Positions 32,656 through 44,807 of a stretch of DNA of 64,000 nt are shown piece after piece. The notes beneath the pieces were generated by a model, which worked only from the letters and a program-made list of their open reading frames with translations, had not been told where the DNA came from and ran no database searches. Origin of the DNA: Polytrichum commune (taxonomy: Eukaryota > Streptophyta > Polytrichopsida > Polytrichales > Polytrichaceae); NCBI GenBank assembly GCA_950295325.1, contig OX485803.1:54701554-54765553 (forward strand), given 5' to 3'. A program made the translations under genes and the position numbers. Positions within the stretch are counted from its first letter, which is position 1. The number at the start of each line of letters is the position of its first letter.

Positions 32656-35554
32656 ATGGTCAGTGTTGATATTAACCCTCGGTTCAGGGCCTGCTCAATA
32701 TGCACCCATACATGCTTCAAAGAGCATGGTGTAGATACTGGGAAGAATCCCAATGCGCTGTTCACGAGACCACCATGCTTCCTCATAGCTTCTGTGGACC
32801 TACAGAAACCCTGGCTGGTGAGCTGATCCTTTTCTAACCTTGCTTTTAGCCACCAAGTGTTGTACTCATTCATTGCAATATCTAGTCAATACAACACCTA
32901 AAATCTTTTGTCTGCGTATGTGAGCATCACTAAGCATGTGTAAGGATGTTCTTTTTCTATTCCAGCTTCAAGAATACATTCAAGAATCAAGGTCCTTGAT
33001 TACATGCATAAATGCCCAGCATTGTCAAGTGGCAAACCCTCATTAATGGACATCTCATTGTTACCTGTCTCCGGACAAAAAAGGTCTCACCCAGTGTATA
33101 CTTTCCAAGATTTTATATAGGGAGAACACCCATTACACCACTTCAGAATGCAATGTATGTGGACTTATTTGCCGAGTGTGCAATGTGGTGCAGCCCATAC
33201 CAAATGAGTTCTTGGAAGCTCACAAGGATGATTGCCACGACGCAGCTGACCTGGAAGACCCCAGTGGTAATTTGTGGTTAGTTGACATAAAAAGTGGAAT
33301 GGGAGGGGTGGCTTTCAGGGAAGGGTGGAAACCTTTTGTCTTTTCTCTCAACCTGAAGAGAGGTGATCAACTACTGTTCTCCTTGATTGCCAAAAATCGC
33401 TTCTACGTGTACGTATTGAACAGAAATGGAGCTGAAGTAACACCGGCATCATCAAAGGCCCACTTCAAATCCTCTCTCCCATTGACCAAGCGCAAGAGAG
33501 AGCCGGAGGAGGAGAAAGGTTCTGATGACTCTGACGCCGACTCAGGTTCCGGTTCCGATTCAGACGACGATGAGGGTAGCATAAGTGGTGAGTCAGAGAG
33601 CAGCGAGTACGATGCTTCGAAATCGGAGAATGAAGCTTCAGACCATGAAGAAGGTTCAAAGGCGAACTCCAAGGTGAAGAAAGAGAAGTTGGATTATGCG
33701 CTCAAGACACCAACTGGTAGAGGAAAGGTAAGCTCAAAGGTTAAGCTCACTACCAGTCACAAGAAAAAGGCTGGAGATATGGCCCAGAAAGAGAAGGAGG
33801 GATTACTGGAACCTGGATGGAATTCCACTACATATGAGTCTCGAAGACGGCCAGTTACTGATGCTGAGCGGCAGAGAGCAATGAAAGCTGCACAGAATTT
33901 CAAGACCACGAGACCAAGCCAGCTTGTATTGATGAAGCCTTCGCATGTGTACCGTGGGTTCTGGCTTGTAAGTTCTTTTTCACTTCGATCTAATGACTAT
34001 TCAATATCTTAGTTTTATCATAAGATTCTGACTCTGGCAGGCAGGCGTCAAGAAGGATTGATAGGTCTATGTCAATGGATTATATCAACATTTTGTTCTG
34101 TGGTTATCAATAAGCATGCTTAAAGGATTCTATAGTATTCTTGAGCATGTTAAAGGGCGTCCTCTTTTCTATTCTAGCTTCATAAATAAATCCAAGAATC
34201 AAGGTCCTTGATGGCATGAATGAATGCCAAGCATAGTCAAGTGGCAAGCTCTTATTAGTCGCCACCTCATTGTGACCTATCTTCGGATATAGACTTTCTC
34301 CCATCTACCAAGACTCAACTTATATGGAACTTGCCACCGAGTGCATACTGTCTAAGATACTTATTTTGGGAAGAACACCCACTACACCACTTAAGAATGG
34401 TTTGTCTATTGCCATTTAAAAAACAATTATGTATGGCTGGAAGCTTGAAAGTCATTCGATCTGTTTTGGGCATTGTTCTACATTTCAAGCAAGCCTGTCT
34501 TACCACAAAGTGTTCCAAACCCGGTAGGATATGTGAGAACGCTGGCACTGAAATTCGTGATGACATGACGCAGACTATACCCGGGCAGTACTCAAAGAAG
34601 CACATGCCAGGGGAACGAATTCAGATCAAAGTCCAAGACACCAACGGATTCCAGTGGCCTGCAAGTTGGATCAAGAGTGATCACCACAGTGGTATCAGTG
34701 GAGGCTGGGCTGCATTTAGCCGTGACCACTGCCTTGAGGAGGGAGATGTGTGCGTCTTCGAGGTCCTTGACAATAAGGACTGGACTGTTCTTGTGAATAT
34801 CTTTCGGGTGGTGGATGTGGATCTTAAACCTAACAGCCGTGGTGGGTGGGAGAAAACCTACAAGATTGTCTATGGAGCAACGAGGAAAGAGAGGGGGGTA
34901 ACAACCAAGAGTCTTTTAAAGAAGACTGGGAGCTCTGTTAAGAAAAGCCAAGCCAAGTCTCTGCCCTCGAACAAGAAGGCGAAGAGCACTGAAAACTTTG
35001 ACGTCATCGACGCCCCTGTCAAGAATCTCACCAAAGGGAGAGTCACCCGGTCATCTGCAGACGCATTAACCAAGTTGGAGGAGGTGGATGTGAAACCTGA
35101 CATAAGTTCCATGGGTCTCTCTGCCAAAAACCCTCCGAAGTCATCTTTCAAGGTAAAACAAGAGATTGGTGCAGACTGTGGGGATGTGAAACCAACTCTG
35201 GAACAGCTGAAGGCCTCCTTAAGGCCCTCCAGTGTTGATCCATTTGATACTTATGAGGAGAAGCCCAAAGTACTTCAATTTACACCAGGCCTTGTGAAAC
35301 CAGAGCCAGTGGACGGAGAGGGCGACACAGTCTCCTTCAAGAGTGAGAGAAACTGGCAAGAAGTAAGTAAGATAGTAGGGAAGCGTCAGAGTAAGGTGAA
35401 GGCAGAACAAGAGTTTTTGGTGGAGTTCGAAGGTCCAGTAGTGTTGACAAAAGAACCGAGCAGTGCTGTTGAAAAAGATGGTGAGAACTGGTGGGTGCCA
35501 TTCTCACAATTCTCTACTGACATGTCAATGTGCTACCTTGAGTCTAGTAGCTAG
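32656..35554 (+). CDS. Two-domain B3 (REM-type) DNA-binding protein
   Basis: Three exons, 32656-32817, 33194-33967 and 34574-35554, joined in phase 0 (donors CTG|GTGAGC and CTT|GTAAGT, acceptors GTGCAG|CCC and ACGCAG|ACT), give 638 residues. An N-terminal Cys motif, ACSICTHTCFKEHG (12-25), resembles that of other REM proteins. The first B3 domain spans about 40-136 (PIPNEFLEAH, GWKPFVFSLNLKRGDQLLF). An acidic Ser/Asp/Glu linker at 155-215 and a basic part follow. The second B3 domain spans about 296-395 (PSHVYRGFWL, TIPGQYSKKHMPGERIQIKV, GGWAAFSRDHCLEEGDVCVFEV). The tail has several V-K-x-E sumoylation-like sites (VKQE, VKPE, VKAE). B3 proteins bind DNA in the nucleus; the targets are unknown. 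Both domains are split at the same place and phase. Confidence 0.88.
32912..33160 (+). repeat. Repeat shared by both B3-gene introns, copy in intron 1
   Basis: The stretch with TTTTCTATTCCAGCTTCA, CAAGAATCAAGGTCCTTGAT, GTCAAGTGGCAA and GGGAGAACACCCATTACACC matches 34118-34400 in intron 2, at roughly 75 percent by eye. It lies 95 bp after the intron 1 donor and ends shortly before the acceptor. Confidence 0.8.
34118..34400 (+). repeat. Repeat shared by both B3-gene introns, copy in intron 2
   Basis: Partner of 32912-33160 in the same orientation, with about 40-50 extra bases in the middle. It carries TTTTCTATTCTAGCTTCA, CAAGAATCAAGGTCCTTGAT and GGAAGAACACCCACTACACC. The copy is well inside the 606-bp intron. 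Confidence 0.8.
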
Positions 35555-36424
35555 CTTACTCCTGTTTCATATTGTCTGCAACTATTAAAAAATCTGTGGG
35601 TATATCTAAGATCTTCCAAGGTTACCTAACTTACACTAGATTGGTGACTTATTTAGTCACCCATGAGTCATGACATTCAGCGGAAAGAGGTAATTGCTTT
35701 TCACTTCCTTAGAGCCTTGAAACAAGGTAAGGTGCATTTAGTCCCTGGATGTAATTGTACATTTTTCCCACATGGTGGGTTGTAGCTTTCAGGTCTATAT
35801 GCCGGTCGTGGGAAACAATCAATTAAATGTCAGATGCTTTCTGGCTGTGAAATTTTTATTTGTTTAGCACCATGGCTCATATTTTGTTCTCATCTCTGGC
35901 AACATTCATTGAGGGTGCATCTCAAGATGATTCATCCATAAACTACTAGGAATCGTGGTTCTATTTGACACATTTCCCATTTGACACGGGCGGTCATTAG
36001 CACATCACTGAGTGTAATTTACAATTGTCATAGATAGTATTGGACTTTTGTCAATGGTGTTATGTGCTAATAATCTCTTGTGTCAAAAGGGAAGTGTGTT
36101 CTAGGACCATGTTTCCTAGTAGTGCTATTGTGTTGCGTGTCTTGACCTGAAGCTTCATGTAGATTTGAGCAACTAATCAGTTGTCAGACATTTGGGAACC
36201 CTCAAATATGTGGTTGTGGTTTGAAGTCTTGGTTTTGGGAATACATGCCTTAGTTTCCAGAGCGTCATGAAGAACACGCATTCCCAGGATGAGAAACTTT
36301 GTAATCATCCGAGAAGTAACTTAAGTGGGTGTTACATGGTCACTTCAAGTTCTCTACCCACTTCTCAAAAGCTGCCAAACACACAAGGTCATGTCATGTC
36401 AGTTCCAAATCATGTCCGTATCGA
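35555..36424. other. Downstream region of the B3 gene
   Basis: The 3' untranslated region should lie in the first few hundred bases; no clear poly(A) signal was chosen. No other gene is seen. Confidence 0.35.
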
Positions 36425-36620
36425 TTTTGCCTCATAATTTTGGAGCTCATGTCGAAGTGAAGCTTCTTAGTGGAATCAAATGGTCATAAATGTCGCATCT
36501 AATTATGTAGACTACCTAACTTAGAATAATTACCTTATTTTGAGCATGTAGTGCTATCTCATTTTAACAGTCAAACCTACCCACAAACCACTGACATATA
36601 GCTATCCGATTTAAAAGAAT
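36425..36620 (+). repeat. Dispersed repeat A, copy 6 (diverged)
   Basis: It has TTTTGGAGCTCATGT, TTTTGAGCATGTAGTGC and AAACCTACCCACAAACCACTGA..ATAG in family order. The match is weaker than that of other copies. Confidence 0.45.
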
Positions 36621-37262
36621 AGTCATGAAAAGCTTACGTTAGGAAACCTTCTCTCAAAATGACGAAGCAAGACCTCTTTTTTCGTGTCATCTATTTTAAT
36701 TCCGTCTCTGGCACACCTCCCGCCACCTAGTGGCAGTGATATCGCACCTGGTTATTATTCGTTCTGGTCTCTCCCAAGACTTTTCCTTAGCTATGTGCTA
36801 TTACATCCGTGTAAGTTTAATGTCCCATTTTTTGCAGTTGATTTTGGAAAGCATTTGATAGTTGAAAAGGTCTACCAATAGCACAACTCAACGGAATTTC
36901 ATATTGTTGCAATTATGCACATCCTGGAAATATAAAGGCAAACTCTGGACAAAGAAACACCCCAACTCCGGAGAATCTCACAAGCCCTTCAACAAAGCAG
37001 TCATTTTTCATTACAGTGCAATAACTTACGCAGTGTGAATTTGTAAATCCTTGAAGCACATTGAGCTTTAATATATTTGTATATGTAGTGGTTTGGGTCT
37101 TGTTCAATGAACTGTCGGACCTTAGGATAATTTAATCAAACATTCAAGACCCGTTATCAAATCCATCCCACCAGGTTGGTGGAGCTCATGTTTTTACTTG
37201 GCATCAAGCAATCCTTTCTTTGTAACCTATCTTTGGAATTGCAAAAAGAACTGTGTAAGGTT
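36621..37262. other. Gene-free stretch
   Basis: No coding frame with recognisable motifs and no repeat boundary was seen. Confidence 0.4.
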
Positions 37263-37265
37263 TAA

Positions 37266-37574
37266 AGCGTCTCCACTCATGGAGCCACAGCCGGGCCATC
37301 ATCATTGGTTATTTAGATCTTTCAAGGCAAATTGGCATGGTATGTCCCAAATGCCTCAAAGCCTCTCTCTCTATGATATTGTCCACTGATTATAACATAG
37401 AGGTCCTCTCTCGGCTCACCAAGTATGGTGCATGGAAGGCCTCTTTAAGGAGGGGCCTCTATGACATAATATATATGGACTTTGGAGTGGGAGGTAGCAT
37501 ACGGTCTTGCTACAAAAGAGAAAAAATCATGCCAATGATAGTGGCTTGTTGTAGCTCCATGAATGGAGATGCTC
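37266..37574. mobile_element. Harbinger-type MITE, 309 bp
   Basis: It is flanked by TAA at 37263-37265 and 37575-37577. The left end reads AGCGTCTCCACTCATGGAGC, the right end (inward) GAGCATCTCCATTCATGGAG. Ends of the GAGCATCTCC type and a TAA duplication are typical of plant PIF/Harbinger MITEs. The end also resembles the GGGCATCT end of the autonomous element at 3102. There is no coding capacity. Confidence 0.85.
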
Positions 37575-37577
37575 TAA

Positions 37578-38244
37578 AGACTAGTTAGGAGCGTAGATAT
37601 GGTCAATTAAAGTCACTTGATGTATTTGTATGCTTGCTCCTACATAAAGTTTTTAAAAAATTAAAAAATTAATTAATTTTTTGGGTTGTTGTTATTGTTA
37701 TTGTTGCTAACAATGTAAATTGGCACAAAACTCCAAGGGGGGGGGGGGGGGGGTTGCAATCATTGTTAGAATTATGGACCCATGTGGGTGCACACAAAAG
37801 GGGCGCCTTGTTATATTTCTACCTTTAGGTTCATAGGCAATCATAATGAAGTGGATAATCTATAAGAGGTCCAAATGAATACTTCATCCAATATGTGAAT
37901 CATATTCATCCATAAAATTTAAGGTTTAGGACGAGAGGAGGAAGACCACTCTTTGGTAACCCTAAGGTTTATTTTTGTGGAGCTTGCAGGTGGAGTGAGG
38001 CCTCCTCTTGGTTAGTTAGTCAAGCAACCTCACTTACTTGACACTTGACACAAAACGACAACCACTTGGAAGGCATCATGAGATTTATCACAATGGGAAA
38101 CCCACAACATTCCAACATCACCAAAAGTCAGGAAAAAGAAAGAAAGTAGTGTAAATGTTTTTTACAACTGACATGCGATCTCATTCACCAATCCCTACCC
38201 CTGACCGTGTGGCCATGGAGGGCGTGGGTGGGCTTATTGCCTAC
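37578..38244. other. Gene-free stretch with a 17-bp G run
   Basis: A run of 17 G at 37737-37753 follows a TTG-rich patch. No gene is recognised. Confidence 0.5.
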
Positions 38245-38900
38245 TTGTGGTAGGTGGATTGTCACCAAAAGTCACATTTGATGCTCTCAAGCAAGCCTTT
38301 TTCACTAAAGAGAGCAACCCTTTCCACCTTATGGGAAAGAAAATAAATTACCTTTGCCTCAAGGATTTTTTCAACTTTGAATGTGAATTGTACTTGAAGC
38401 AATCATTTACACCACCCCAACGTTGTTGCTTATTGCACCTCAAATCATAAGCTCATCATTAAAATGTGCAAGTGATCAACTATCCTCATCTCTAGAGATA
38501 AAAGATTATGCCCTTTTTGCTAGACTTACAATATAGTTAAGAATGAGGCACATTTCGTGATGGAGTGTCCCCTTTACAACTCTATTAGAGATAGTTTTCC
38601 TTCCCTATTTCAACATGAAGTACTAGACATGCAGTGTAAAGTCTTTCTTCCAATTGGATCATCAAGTTGGAGTTAGCCTCTATCTCATGGAGGCCACAAC
38701 ACTTGACTCCTCTAGGGAATTAGCCAACTTTGTCATCATCATGATGTACTTTGAGTAAGGCCAACGGACTCAAATTCACATTGCTCGCATGACGTTGGTT
38801 TTTCTTTTCTATTCTTGATCTACTTCTAGTCCCATAAGCCCAAGTTGGGCTTCTTGGACTTCAAAATCAATTTCATTTCATTTCATAGACTCCAAAGTGG
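38245..38900 (+). pseudogene. LINE 3' end, copy 2
   Basis: It encodes KNEAHFVMECPLYNSIRD (around 38535-38588) with the same motif as copy 1 at 24474, and aligns with it upstream (TCAACTATCCTCATCTCTAG) and in the 3' tail (CTTCTTGGACTTCAAAATCAATTTCAT). Stops interrupt the frame. It is a truncated, dead LINE. Confidence 0.6.
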
Positions 38901-40365
38901 ACAGCAAAACCATACCCAAACTGCAAGAGCTGCTAGGACAAAGACGATCGAACTGTTCCTGGGCACTCAGATGTACATGATTCTTGAAGTCTTTTACAAC
39001 TCCAAAACTATATGCGTGTGTGTTGAACAAGTGCGAACTTGATGAGGGTCATTGAATCTCTTTAATAGCCATAGATTTACAGTTAGGGTTTTGGCAGTAT
39101 AACTTCAATGTCTGTCTGCAGCTTGAAGTCTCTTTCACTTGTTTGTGCATGTGAATGTAGTGAACCGGGAGAATGTGATGTGATTGAGGACTGGCGAATT
39201 GGAGAATTTCCATCCTGTTCATCTGTTACCATTTAGGGTTTCTTCGTTGTGGAGAGCAAATCACACCTCCTCTCTTTTCCTTGGAAGAATCAGGAAGAAG
39301 TTATGACGTATGATCTCCTGCAGCAGTTGATGATATCTGCGAATAAGTAAACGAACTTGGTCAATTTCAATCCACAGCAGTTGCATGAAATCGTTAACCT
39401 TGCACCCACCCCTGGGTTGGCAACTCTCCGTCTTCGAGCAGTTGCCTCTAAACCACTTCTAATACTTCTAACGGATCGATGATTTGTTGTTCACAAAGAG
39501 GAGAAACATGCTTGGATAGAGGCCATTGAGAGGAATCCGTTCATAGGATATGTGATTCAATCAGAAAAGGTTCGCATTTTCAAATGTCAGTTTGAAAACC
39601 AATTAGAAGCAATTTTTGAAAATCCAGACCCGTTGTGTTGAACTCCACTTCTACGAAAATATATAACATGTCTTAGAATTTACAGTCTTTAAAATGATTA
39701 GCATAATGCAAAACTAGCTCCAAAAAATTGCATCTTAGAAATGGTTTAGCAGCTCCAAACCAAGTTCTACAGACGAAATATGGTGACCCCTGCAAGTGCT
39801 ACAGATAGTTGCCAGCTCAGGCACCCACCTTATCAACCATGACCGAATCTGAAATCTGCAACTTTGGCTCTTCCTGCAGCGCCGGAACAATCAATGAATT
39901 TGAAGCCGATTGCTCGGTAGGACCAGCGTTGTCTTTGTCCATTCCCTTTCCTTTCCTGTTATGGAATTCCTTCGATTTTGGCACATGATGTCAAAGTAGG
40001 CCGCCACGCTCAGTCGCTTGACTCTTCAATCTTAAAGTCACCGTGCGTGCAATCGTAAGCCCTGACCAGCATCTTACTACTGGTTCATCGTCAGAATTGA
40101 ATCACTACATTCCCAGCTGGGCACTTGTCACGATCCACTTACGTATGGCACTTGTCTTCATCTCAGTATAAAGAAAACAGTTGTCAAAGAATTATTATGT
40201 TGATTCAGCCTCAGGAATGCACTTCTGGAATCTTTACTGTTCAAACCACACAGCTGTCGGGGTGTTTATGATTCGAGAGTCGACAGGATATCCGATGCAA
40301 GGAAAGGACACAGCGGCTTAGAGGTATAACTAAGTGCGGCAGCTCCCAAATAATTTTTTGCAAAC
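38901..40365. other. Gene-free stretch, possible gene debris
   Basis: Around 39380-39640 two short frames (AVASKPLLILLTDR, then VHKEEKHAWIEAIERNPFIG) look coding-like but are separated by a stop and match nothing recognised. Otherwise no gene is seen. Confidence 0.3.
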
Positions 40366-40705
40366 CAAAGGCAGGCGCCAGGGCTTCGTGTTGAAGATAC
40401 ATGCAGATGTCCAGCACGATACTTGCTTAGAATACACGTCCCAGATTCCCAGAAGACCCAAGTTATCTTCAACCATGCATCGGGGAGCATCTGGTTAGAC
40501 ATGTCCCAATGCAGCGTGCTATGTAGATTTTGTGCGGAACAAAAGCAGGCACGAAGGCCTCGTGTTGGATAAAATGTAACTACATTTAGTACACTCAAAA
40601 ACCGTAGAATACATGCAGATCCCCAGCACGACATGTTGCTTATACTTCACACCCCAGAAGACCCGAGTTATCTTCAATCACTGGAGCATCTTGTTAGAGT
40701 TGTCA
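40366..40705 (+). repeat. Diverged direct duplication, about 150 bp x 2
   Basis: Blocks GGC..GG.CTTCGTGTTG, ATACATGCAGAT..CCAGCACGA, CCCAGAAGACCC(A/G)AGTTATCTTCAA and GGAGCATCT(G/T)GTTAGA occur first at 40370-40505 and again at 40545-40700. The second copy has a 40-bp insertion near its start. An ORF on the minus strand (40266-40634) spans it and is probably chance. Confidence 0.7.
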
Positions 40706-41244
40706 TGCTATGCAAGTTTTATATGTGTGTGTGTATATATATATATATTGCTAAATCCTGAGTAAAACTCAATTCATAAGCTTTTAGGGTTCAACCGCTG
40801 AGATCTTAACCTTCGGAATTTGTAATGAGCTGGCTCATCAGCCTTCTTGCGCAGAGGGCCTCACCGCTTTGAAGCTCACCAGACGGTCTTAGTATTTTTG
40901 AACCACAATTGCGCAGACACTGCTGGACGCCTCGACACTAGGTAGTGATTAAAAAAAAAACCGCGATCGACGCAAAGCAAGCAGGACCGTCGGTACCCTC
41001 CGAATACCCGCCGGCTCTTGATTTCTGCTCGTGCCGAACCGGATGCTCACGAGCAGTTCCCATCATCGTTCCATGGCGGTTTCAGAAGCGAGGTTTGGCA
41101 ACCTATTTCAAGCTACATTCCGAAATCATGCTCCAAAATGCTTTCCAACGCTACTTCTAGCAAATGGGGAGAAAAAAATAGCCGATTCAACGTCGTGACG
41201 TTTCGATCGTACTGAAAAGTACTGAAATAACATGTAGTAGGCAC
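40706..41244. other. Gene-free stretch upstream of the dioxygenase relic
   Basis: A TG/TA microsatellite is at 40724-40749. The part from 40950 is GC-richer and could hold a decayed first exon, but no frame matches the dioxygenase N-terminus. Confidence 0.35.
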
Positions 41245-42771
41245 GTGTTAGACGTACATCGACGATGCTGTAATCCGCCCGCCAGAGCTTCTTGCGGGAC
41301 TAGCCTAGAGAAGATTTCCACAAACCGTGACAGCTTCGTTGCCAATCTGGTTTGGAAGAATGACGAGCGGCTCGTCGTGGAACGAGACATCGGGATTGTG
41401 CTAGCGGCGCTGGACACTCACAGCGTTGTGGTGGTGCGGAACGCGGAGCTCACTTGACGAGCACATCGCCTTGACAAAGCTGCTTGGGGAGCCGGAAGTC
41501 GTGACCGACATGCGCAACCACCAACCCGACAGCCTCGACGTGCTCGTCGTCAACAATTTAGGTCGAACGTCGGTGATCGGGAACCTCTGCTGGCACTCGG
41601 ACCTCTCATTTCTCAAAAAGCCAACCAGGTACCCCGGGCCGGCAATGTGAGGTCCATCATAAGCAATTTCTCTACATTTCTTCTGTTTCACATATTTACT
41701 ACCTGGTCTTGTTGCAAAGAACTCAAGAAAATGAATCCAATGGCATCTTATTTAGTACCTTCTTCCAATTAGAATATCAAGTTGAGATCAGCCCCCTATC
41801 CCTATGGAGGCTCCTGTGCTCCACGAGTCCACTACTCTTGAGAATCAACATCTTTGACACCCATCTTAATGTACTTTTAGTCACATAAATCTTTTGGATT
41901 CCCGGACTTTAAAATCAATCTGATGTCATCTGACATAGTTGACCTCCACATATCTGCGGCCAATGAATCATAAGGAAATTATAAGGAAATTCATTATGCA
42001 TGGGTCTTAAGATGCAATGAGACTTCTCAAAAACCTTATTAAATAAGAATATGTCTTTTTTAAACTCGGTATACCTTATTCACCTTTATTCATATATTTA
42101 ATATTCTTCTCATGATTTTTTTTCTTTATTATGGATTTATCATAAGTTGTCATGAGTGCCTTATTTGCCGATAACTCCTGCTTTTAATAAAAGTGTCGGT
42201 GCAGATGCACAATTCTCCACGGCATCGTGGTTCCCAACGGGAACATCCCAATGGAAGACACACTATTTGCAGACATGGTTGGGCCATACGCGGAGGTTCC
42301 AGATGACTGGAAGCATGTGATGATGGATGGTGCCAATGGCATGCACACATATGACAAAACTGCCAGGCTTCGTGCCCAATTGCACAATACCGAGATTGAA
42401 GAATACGAGTCGAGAAACCCTCCCGTGCGTCATCCTCTTGTGCGTTCGTGTTGCCATCAATATCTGGGGGATCGTCAAATACAACACCAGCGTTGTTCAT
42501 CAGCGAGTTGTGCTAGGATAGATTGGACTACAACGATGGCACTTTGGTTCCTGGATTGACTCCTGACATCCTTCTCGAGTTCGCCACACAGCATCGATTC
42601 ATGTACTGCCACCGCTGGAGCCAAGGCAACATTGTCATCTGGGACAACTGGCGCGTCTTGCATAAGGTGGAGAGCTTGATTCTTGGGGTGCCTCAGGTCA
42701 AGCATCAGACCACAACCGCCGATGATGTGCCCGTGATTGCCGTCAGACGTGATCAGGTTTCACAAAATTGA
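41245..42771 (+). pseudogene. TfdA/TauD-like 2-oxoglutarate dioxygenase, decayed
   Basis: Two exon-like parts, about 41287-41646 and 42205-42771, are joined by a 558-bp intron (AAT|GTGAGG, GGTGCAG|ATGC). The family order is seen: VVVVRNAEL, LTKLLGEPE, WHSDLSF (facial-triad His and Asp, about 41592-41612), TLFADM, NPPVRHPLV, HRW...IVIWDNWRVLH (distal His). Frame breaks: one extra T near 41455, about 4 extra bases near 42442, about 5 extra bases near 42517. The usual Arg of HRTT that binds 2-oxoglutarate reads HQTT. The N-terminal start of the family is missing. Working members use Fe(II) and 2-oxoglutarate to hydroxylate small acids; this copy cannot. Confidence 0.72.
41740..41935 (+). repeat. 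LINE 3' tail inside the dioxygenase intron, copy 3
   Basis: CTTCTTCCAATTAGAATATCAAGTT and CTTTAAAATCAATCTGATGTCAT match the tails at 24690-24840 and 38650-38885. Only the last part of the LINE is present, typical of 5' truncation. Confidence 0.55.
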
Positions 42772-43009
42772 GTAGCTTGATCGACTGATTTGTATATCAC
42801 GGGTGCTTTATGTATGGGAGTGGTCGGAGATCCTCACTTGTTTTGTAAGTTACAACGTCCTGTGTATATTGAGACACAAGTGTGATGAGAGAGTATCACA
42901 GATCTGACATATAGACGTGTGATATTGGATTACTTTTTTCTCTGCGCCCATGGATATTATGATATGAAATATGCAGTTAGTGCAAGCTGATTAGCAAATT
43001 ATCCAAATC
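42772..43009. other. Flank of the dioxygenase relic
   Basis: No feature was recognised between the relic stop and the next repeat copy. Confidence 0.4.
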
Positions 43010-43275
43010 ATGTCCAAATACAGCAATTTGCCTTGTAATGTTTGGGGCTTGTGTGAATATCTGATTCATTACCAAATTCAAGATTCTTGTGCTCATTAAG
43101 CAATCATATAGGTCCCCCAACCGTGTTGATTATTGAACCTTGAGTGGTTAGCATATTTTGAGCATGTAGTCCAATGATCTCTCTTAAACATGTGTTTTTT
43201 TGGTGGCTGCTTTTCATGCACACCTAACCACACACCACTGAAATCTAGGTGTCTGATTAAGTGGTGTGTTGGTTT
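43010..43275 (+). repeat. Dispersed repeat A, copy 7
   Basis: This is a near-complete copy: GATTCTTGTGCTCATTAAGC, AGGTCCCCCAACCGTGTTGA, TTGAGCATGTAGTCCAATGA, TTAAACATGTGTTTTTTTGG and CACACCTAACCACACACCAC in order. It is the best reference copy for the family in this window. Confidence 0.72.
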
Positions 43276-44807
43276 AAAACATGTCTCCCTTGATGTCTTG
43301 GACATTGATGAATCTGTACCAGTGATGAACCTGTATACCCTGACTGAGCATTTGGTCTAGGGGAATTGGCTCCACCAATAGCTGGTATACCAATTTAATG
43401 ATCAACACTCGGTTAAATAGATGCAGCTATTGTAACTCTGCAAAAACCCCTTTGTGAATCTTCAAAATTTATCCTTTCATTTTCAAAGCTGAAGCCAAGT
43501 GAAAAGTGATTTACAACTTGAATGCATGTTTGTCCTTCTAGCCTATTCTCTCAATCATTTAATGATTCACATTATAACAGCCCATTAGTTTAACCGGATA
43601 TACAGTGACTTTTAATGCCAGTGACATTCTGGGGGATTATGAGATCCCTCTTTAATATGGGCATGATGTAGGGGGGAATGTAGGCTTGTAAAGAATGGAT
43701 ATATGTTACTTACACTGTTAGATGTGTCTTGGGTCCTGGGTGTCTTCATGCAGGTAACGAATGTGTGATCTACAGGACTGGACAACAATTCTACAGAGCA
43801 TTTTATGTAAAGAGTCTTCCAATTGCACAAGAACTTCACCAAAGTGCTCTGGCCGACTCATGTGGCTTTGGGTTGATTGTGAATCACTGATATTACAAGA
43901 TCAGAATATAGGTGCTAAAGAAAGCAGGAGTATACAATGACTTTACTCACAACGTACCTATACAATATTACAGTAGCACAGTGAACTCATTTCATGCTTG
44001 GGATTTGAGGTATCTATCACATGAATTATCAGATGATGACCGGTCACTGGATCACTTGTGCATGGATTACTGAATTAACTTATGTCCGTAGTCATGCTGG
44101 TGGATTGCGGATATGAAATAATGCAGTAATCCATCAGACAAGTTATCCTGTGACTGGTCATTACTGGATCATTCAAGTGGTAGAGAATTTGATCCACAAG
44201 CATGAAACGAGGTCACTTGATAATTTTTGTTAAGGATTACAAACCTAATTAATTTATCACGTGCATATGGAATTGAAAATTGGGAGCTAGACTAAGTTAG
44301 TACACGAGTTTCGTGAATGGTTGTTAGTATAATGGCAGACTGAGCCAGAATGCTACCAACCCATGTATCATTTACTAGGCAAAATTCGTTTCCATATGTT
44401 AAGGATATCAGAAGACTCATACTGTAGGTGACAACCACAGGTCAAAATTAATGCGAGCATAACTTAGAGTGTGGCTCATGTAAGCAGTCATGAGGCTACT
44501 CAACGAACGGTGCAGAACGACTCTTCCTCTTAAAACTCGTGTTCCTCCCATCACCAAAAAGATGTGTCTCACGAATAATGCAGGTATAGTAGAGGAACCC
44601 AACCAATCAATAACATGACTCATTAAGCTTGAGGATTGCAATGAAATCGATTGCACTACGATAAAGCCACAATTGAGCAAAGAATGAAGGAGAATCACTG
44701 CTCAGGTAATAACCTGCCAGCAGTGGCTTGGGAATTTCCTCTAAATTCTCAATGTGAGAATCTGATTTGGTGGAAGCGTACACAAAGCCTTGCATATTGC
44801 AACGCTG
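43276..44807. other. Intergenic and likely 3' UTR of the DUF1068 gene
   Basis: Short frames at 43612-43842, 44417-44698 and 44607-44795 (-) show no motifs; the last ones are directly downstream of the DUF1068 stop and probably lie in its 3' untranslated region. GGTCACTGGATC / GACTGGTCATTACTGGATC pieces near 44040 and 44155 are loosely similar. Confidence 0.4.

Noticed and set aside
32427-32873. 148-codon minus-strand ORF upstream of the B3 exons
   Set aside because: It lies opposite the first B3 exon (32656-32817), whose N-terminal Cys motif, domain start and splice donor are convincing.
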